Assembly: GCA_022496805.1 (NCBI GenBank)
Contig: CM040092.1
Location: forward strand, 15,828,113 to 15,892,112
DNA from: Pohlia nutans
Lineage: Eukaryota > Streptophyta > Bryopsida > Bryales > Mniaceae
Direction of reading: 5' to 3'
Length of the DNA: 64,000 nt
Numbering within the stretch: position 1 is the first letter of the stretch; every line of letters starts with the position of its first letter. The notes beneath the pieces are model-generated. The model was not told where the DNA came from. It ran no database searches and saw nothing but the letters and a program-made list of their open reading frames with translations. Positions 59,279-64,000 of the stretch are shown piece after piece. Made by a program: the position numbers and the translations under genes.

Positions 59279-59857
59279 CCCCTAAAGGTCACAAGGTGTC
59301 CCTGGAATTGATAGTTTGAGAAAAACCATTATAAAGTATTGTTTGAAGGAATATTTTGGAATTGATATACAAATGAAAGTTGTAGATTTTGAATTTTAGA
59401 TTCCATCTATGTAGTTAGGTTCACCAATGCTATCACCAATATTTTATTATAAAATTTGAATGTAAAAATTAAAAATTCTTTCTAAATTTGATTACAGACA
59501 AAATTTTAATATTTTTTGAGTAAAGTTTGTTGGAATGAATCTGAAATGAGATACTCTTAAACATGGTGATTCTTTGAAATTTTTGTGTTCCTTAAATCTA
59601 TGACCTCATTTTTGCATGGCCACTTTTGAACTAAAGTCAATGTAATTTTTGGCTTGGTCAAAATTTCACAGATTTACACGATTGTAATTTTAGAGAAGTA
59701 TGTACTCTAATAATACCAAATCCAACCATTGGATAGGACAACAACTTGAAGTATGTCTAAAAAATGTTTCATCGTGAAGAGGTTATGAGGAAGGAGATAT
59801 GGATGAAAGCAATCATCCATCAACCCCACAGGAGGTGATTTGGCCTTTAAAGGTTAA
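59275..59857 (-). mobile_element. TTAA element, 'CGTCAGAGCGTC' family, reverse, abutting the previous one
   Basis: TTAACCCCTAAAGGTCAC and the reverse complement of TTAACCTTTAAAGGCC. Its left part is the inverted equivalent of the right part of 58388-59278 (GGTGTCCCTGGAATTGA). Confidence 0.8.
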
Positions 59858-60862
59858 CCACTTGCACCATGTTCTAAGTCAATATTACTCCCTATTTTCT
59901 CCTCCCAATTTTCTCATGTGCTACGTATAATTACAGTGGCAATGGAGTTTTCTTGGACTTGCACATGCAATCTGCCCTCCATACAATGACACTCCATAAT
60001 ATGACAATATTATTGTTTCAAGCAATACACATGTGACAAGTCATTTATGTGAATAATTCATATTGCCACCTTCCAAAACTTGTCATAATAGAGAGGGCCG
60101 GCATCTTCACATACCTTTTCATTTATGATAACTATATATATACATTGATTGCATACAATTTGTTTATACCATCCCCAAGATTCTCAATATAAGTACAAAA
60201 GATTATCAATGTCAGTACAAAAGATTATAGGTTTGACACTATCCACTGTGGAATAAGTACGAAATATTGTAGCTAGGCTTTTGTACGTTTTCCTACCGAT
60301 TTTTACTGCAATGAATAAATGCATTGCTCGTTGCTCATACTATCAGAACTCTATCAGAACTTACCGGTACCTTTGATACTTGGGAAGCAGGTATTTCTGG
60401 TTGCAAGTGCGACCACTCAGTCATGTTCGTTTCTAGGGTTTCGGATATAAGGGAAGGCAAATTTCTTGCTTAAGAAATGAAAACAGAATGATACAGCAGA
60501 ATATTTTTGCTGAAATTAGGATGAGTTGCTTACCTTATGCAACTCAAAGGTCCGATTCAAACATAAATTTCGTTTGATTCCTTCTACTTTTCTCTCTTTT
60601 CATGGCCTAACTTGTTTGGGACACTATGCGAGCAGCAAAGATTGTCCGAGTTACTATGACTCATAGTTACTGAGTTGGAGGATTAGAAAAGTACAACAAT
60701 TTTCAAACAAAGCAGTCTGGTTTTCCTTACAAACCGTCTCAGACGATATAATTATAGTGCATGCTTGCTATGAATAACTTGCTTTAATGCAAGTTGTAGA
60801 CATCTTGCAATGATTTCTTAAGGCGCATCATTAAGTACTTGGTAAAGCCGAGGGCAACAAGT
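59858..60862. other. Gene-free 3' flank of the membrane-protein gene
   Basis: About 59976-60055 (CTCCATACAATGACACTCC, ATGACAATATTATTGTTTCA) recurs at about 61272-61345, a small dispersed repeat. The single-unit version of the membrane-protein frame would end with a stop at 60784. Confidence 0.5.
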
Positions 60863-62633
60863 TCAACCACCACACAAACGAGCCCAACTTGGAAACCAAA
60901 CGAGCCCAACTTGGAAACCAAACAAGCTCCAGGTGCTGAAGCCAATGGAAAGAAACATGAGGACGGAGGTGAGCCACATGAACAACCGGGGCAGCTCACT
61001 GATCAAACCCAGTTTGCACAGCCAAATCCAAGCCAGCGTGCGCGGGCAATGCAGGAGGTGGCCCAACAGAGCTGCATTGACAACCAGCCCTACAAAGCTC
61101 CCCAACAGTGTGAGCATCCACAGGCACCCGTACAGTTTGTGTTGCCAATCCTTGACCTGGCCTGTCACATCTGTCACCAGAGGTTGAATGGAGAGCCCGG
61201 CCAGTAGCGTTTCCTACACCACAAATCAACAATTATACTAGCCAATCATGTTTCAATTAACATATACAGTGTCGCCTCCATACAATGACACTTCATAACA
61301 TGACAATATTATTGTTTCATGCAATGACAAGTAATTTCTGTGATTAATCCCAGGGGTGCACTTTACATTATGTTTGAGAATCACGTGCATTCATGACCCC
61401 TTCTAAAACCCCCTTTATACGAGAGGTTATATGTCTAAATATCTTTGTATACAAATATATTTTATTTTAAATATATGTTTAAGGGAAGTATACGTGAATA
61501 TTTTGAGTTCTAAATGTGTCTATTATATGTATACGTAATATTACGGCAGTGTTCAAATTAATACCCCTTTTGTGCACTCACGTAGTCACGTATACTCGTA
61601 CATGTTTAGTAAAGTGCAACCCTTGGAGATTAATCCATGCCTACCACCTTGAAATTAGGACTTCTCAAACATGACATAATAGAGGGACAACTATCAAGTT
61701 GGTGTACGTAAAGGACATATTATTCAGTGACTTTTTGAGCCAAATGGATACTTCAAATCTATTTTTTTATTGAAGGTAATGTCATTAACTCCTAAGGAAT
61801 TGAAATGAATATGATCGTTCTGAAAAGATCGGGATCGATTTGCATCGTGAAGAACAAGTTGTATGTAGACTTGTAGGACCAATTTCGTAATATTTGCCAT
61901 GTACATATTCAATGAAACGTCCGCGATCCCTAATCATGGTTTTAAATTATGACAAATTCAATCAATCATATTGTGATTCAGTTCGGACTAAAATTTATAT
62001 CACCGGAATCAGTTCATATGTTGGTAAAAAATAAATTAATTGCAACTAAAGAACCTAGTTAAAGAAATATGACTCGGTCCTATTCAGGTTTCTTGGTTCT
62101 CTAGGGGCTAGTGATGCGTGCAATTCGGTAACTAAGTGATTCTCCATTCAATGCCCGAATGACTGCCATTCCAAAGAAATACCTGAATGAACAATCAGGT
62201 GCCGATCGATCACCACATGTCGACCTGAAATACGGCGAAAATTAACAACCGAAGTTCCTTCAGGAGTGTTAATAATACCAATAGGAATTTATGCATGTTG
62301 ATGTACACTCACCACAATAAGAAAGGTGGTCCACTTGGACACATGTCCCTCATGAACCTCTTCGCCGCAGGCTTCAGTGGAAGGATGGAAGAATGGAGGG
62401 TTGTGGAGAAAGAAAAGCCCCAAAAACCCTCGCTCCGGCACGCCTTTCAGATGATGTTCTTCTAGTCGTGACCTCGCCGTCCGTTTCCTGAATCGCGTTG
62501 ACGTCAAATCATCACTGGGTTCCAGAGTGTTCACGACCACAGTAGTGCCGGTACCAGTGGCTTCGACATTCACGACCGTGTTGGTAACCTGCGCCATGAC
62601 CCGGACTCTGGACACGTACTCCAGATGTACCAA
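60863..62633 (-). CDS. Two-exon hypothetical membrane protein with a shifted C-terminus
   Basis: Minus-strand exon 1, 62633-62313, ends ...TTFLIV|GTGAGT (phase 0). Exon 2, 61213-60863, begins after TGTAG with ETLLAGLSIQPLV. Together about 223 residues. Met 1 may be the ATG at 62633 or the in-frame MAQ start shortly after. The N-terminal half is hydrophilic with a basic patch (TRFRKRTARSR). The C-terminal half carries three or four hydrophobic segments (around WTTFLIVETLLAGL, WMLTLLGSFVGLVVNAALL, LFMWLTSVLMFLSIGF). I do not recognise the family. A 22-bp tandem duplication shifts the frame close to the end. With one unit the protein would continue through another hydrophobic segment and a basic tail. 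Confidence 0.6.
60879..60922. repeat. 22-bp perfect tandem duplication in exon 2 of the membrane-protein gene
   Basis: 60879-60900 and 60901-60922 are identical (CGAGCCCAACTTGGAAACCA plus AA). As 22 is not a multiple of three, the second unit changes the downstream frame. Confidence 0.9.
61350..61627 (-). mobile_element. hAT-type MITE, copy 3 (8-bp target duplication GATTAATC), in the membrane-gene intron
   Basis: CCAGGGGTGCACTTTAC and the reverse complement of TCCAAGGGTTGCACTTTAC, 278 bp, between perfect GATTAATC 8-mers (61342-61349, 61628-61635). Collinear with 50672-50939. Confidence 0.85.
61918..62112 (-). repeat. Decayed TTAA element of the 37722 family, reverse
   Basis: CATGGTTTTAAATTATGACAAATTC and CAATCATATTGTG match the 44664-44902 interior. 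The ends (GATCCCTAATCATGG, CTCTAGGGGCTAG) are degenerate. Confidence 0.5.
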
Positions 62634-64000
62634 AACTCCAATCGATTCTAGACCTGGATGATCAATATATCACCGACACTGTACGAAGAAGTCAAACCCT
62701 AAGATGGCCGGACTCCCTTACTACACTCACCCTGGCTAAGTCTATAATCATAGTAATTATGTCATCGATCCTCAAACCCAAGTGATTGTCCTAACTTTCG
62801 ACATCCTGAATGATCTCTTCTACTAACCATTTATGTTGCAAAAGAGATCAAATGAAATGCATCGTTCATTTCGCAAGATGGCGGGTTGAAAGCGAATCGA
62901 ACATATGTGGTAAGTCTCCAGTAATAAATACACGTGCGACGGTCGGATAAAAGCAGCAGATCGAAACTAGCTCACCGGTTTCCTCGCTCTTTAATTTGAT
63001 AAGTCTGTATCTACCGTAATCATGTGAGTTGATGTGACATGTCGATCAGAAAGGGATCTTTGACAATTGAATCAGCGTCCTTTGGAGGATTAATGCGAAG
63101 CATCGATAATGAATATTCGATCACATGACATCATGCTTAAATCATTCACCGGGGATCTTTGACAATTTAAATCGATCTACCAGTCCTGACTTATCGGTCC
63201 CAGTGCAAAGTAGAAAATATAGTCAAGGTTACTTCTGCATTACTTATGACCACTTCAATATCGTCGGTAAGAATCTGAGCGCACGTGTTGACTTTGAATT
63301 CATCCGACAACTGGCTCGTTTAAATCTAGTGATATTTCAGTATAATTGATTGGTACGATATTTGTACCGCGCGCCCCCCAAGTTGCAAGAAAAGTTCCGA
63401 GATTCGTCCCTGAAATGCTCGAAGAACCTACACTAATTTTAAAAATATTGCGGAGTTTGAATTTCTTGTGATGAAACCACGGTCCGTAGAAAAGATACTG
63501 TGTGCACATCGTTTGAGTTGAAAAGAGATTCGGACTGACGAATTCTTGAACACCAGTACTGAGTACTACGGTCCAAAACAAGAGTTTCTCATTCACGTAC
63601 AGTACTTGTATTCTGACTTCCTTGTCTGGAGGTAGCTAGGATCTGACTCTTTCTTTCTTTTTCTACCACACAGAGCCTGTCTTGGCCACAAAGTGAAAGT
63701 CTAATCGCTTGAGCACTGATCAAGGTTTCCTGTTTTCATTCGATTTGACATGATATGTTAGGAAGAAATGACCGAGTCCCTTCGATTCAGGAATGAAGGT
63801 GATGCTTGCTCATGTGAGCTCTTCGCTACTGGGACCATACACTGATTGCTACGTTTGTTAGCAGCGTTAGACACAGGGAACCTTGACCGATTCACTGCCA
63901 AGTAAATATTACTGCCAAACTGCAGATTGTAGCAAGTTTTGCAAGTGGTTGTTCAATTTTGCAAGTGTTCACCAAGAATTCACCATCATTCTTGTACCAT
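62634..64000. other. Right edge, nothing recognised
   Basis: GC content rises and sequence looks unique. Short frames at 63125-63349 (+) and 63300-63596 (-) have no family resemblance. The start could include the promoter of the membrane-protein gene. Confidence 0.4.

Larger units (their letters stand above)
57525..59880. mobile_element. Foldback repeat copy broken by TTAA insertions in both arms
   Basis: Left arm ATAGGGTGCAAGTGTTCTG..GTAG ends at TTAA 57569. The centre TGTCCTTGGTACTAG..GAAGA spans 58340-58387. The right arm CCACTTGCACCATG starts after TTAA 59854. Compare the uninterrupted copy at 23830-23935. Confidence 0.6.

Noticed and set aside
2849..59857. CRISPR-like or tandem array explanation for the recurring CCCCTAAA motifs
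   Set aside because: The motifs occur as inverted pairs bounding variable-length elements with TTAA flanks, not as evenly spaced direct repeats, and the genome is eukaryotic.
60839..61207. + strand frame of 122 codons rich in Gln, Pro and Glu
   Set aside because: Antisense of the hydrophobic exon of the membrane-protein gene, whose opposite strand has a matching splice acceptor and an in-phase first exon.
1..64000. Genes for a defence, biosynthetic or other multi-gene system
   Set aside because: The supported genes (lipase, SSL, NDX, unknown membrane protein, acidic protein) are unrelated in function and arrangement; no cluster logic is visible.

Overview
The window is nuclear DNA of a land plant. 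The strongest evidence is a NODULIN HOMEOBOX (NDX) gene, a plant-specific family. It sits with a plant-type secreted acid lipase and a membrane-anchored strictosidine-synthase-like protein, all split by many GT..AG introns. The DNA is AT-rich, genes are sparse, and non-autonomous DNA transposons are very abundant. The proteins are clear but diverged members of their families, and no LTR retrotransposon was recognised. A non-flowering plant (bryophyte, lycophyte or fern) is a reasonable guess that the sequence alone does not prove.

Layout. 1-1.1 kb: last exon of an unrecognised acidic protein. 1.1-12.3 kb: gene-free, with several TTAA-flanked elements. 12.3-18.8 kb: nine-exon acid lipase (+), about 394 residues. 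18.8-25.1 kb: repeats, then a four-exon strictosidine-synthase-like gene (-), about 398 residues, whose stop codon lies on the edge of a transposon. 25-29 kb: repeats and a short perfect hairpin. 29.1-39.7 kb: NDX homologue (-), 18 exons, about 1095 residues. 40-60 kb: almost only mobile elements, including a 5'-truncated LINE with an intact C-terminal reading frame, a likely tRNA-derived SINE, CACTA and hAT MITEs, and nested TTAA elements. 60.8-62.6 kb: a two-exon unrecognised membrane protein (-) with a frame-shifting 22-bp tandem duplication. 62.6-64 kb: nothing recognised.

The most unusual component is a set of more than 20 short elements (about 0.2-1.1 kb, counting nested insertions) that begin TTAACCCCTAAA or close variants and end with the reverse complement. 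They fall into several families with unrelated interiors. A local duplicated target shows the pre-insertion sequence beside its occupied copy, and the comparison gives a 4-bp TTAA target duplication. TTAA targets with CCC-starting ends are the hallmark of piggyBac-type transposition, but no transposase is visible here. Other elements have inserted into them (a 609-bp TA-flanked element and a 303-bp TA-flanked element), which gives relative insertion ages.

The host genes do not form a pathway or cluster. They are independent loci whose introns and flanks are filled by the same transposon families. Exon boundaries were derived by hand from splice consensus, reading-frame continuity and remembered family sequence. 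Transcript data were not available.
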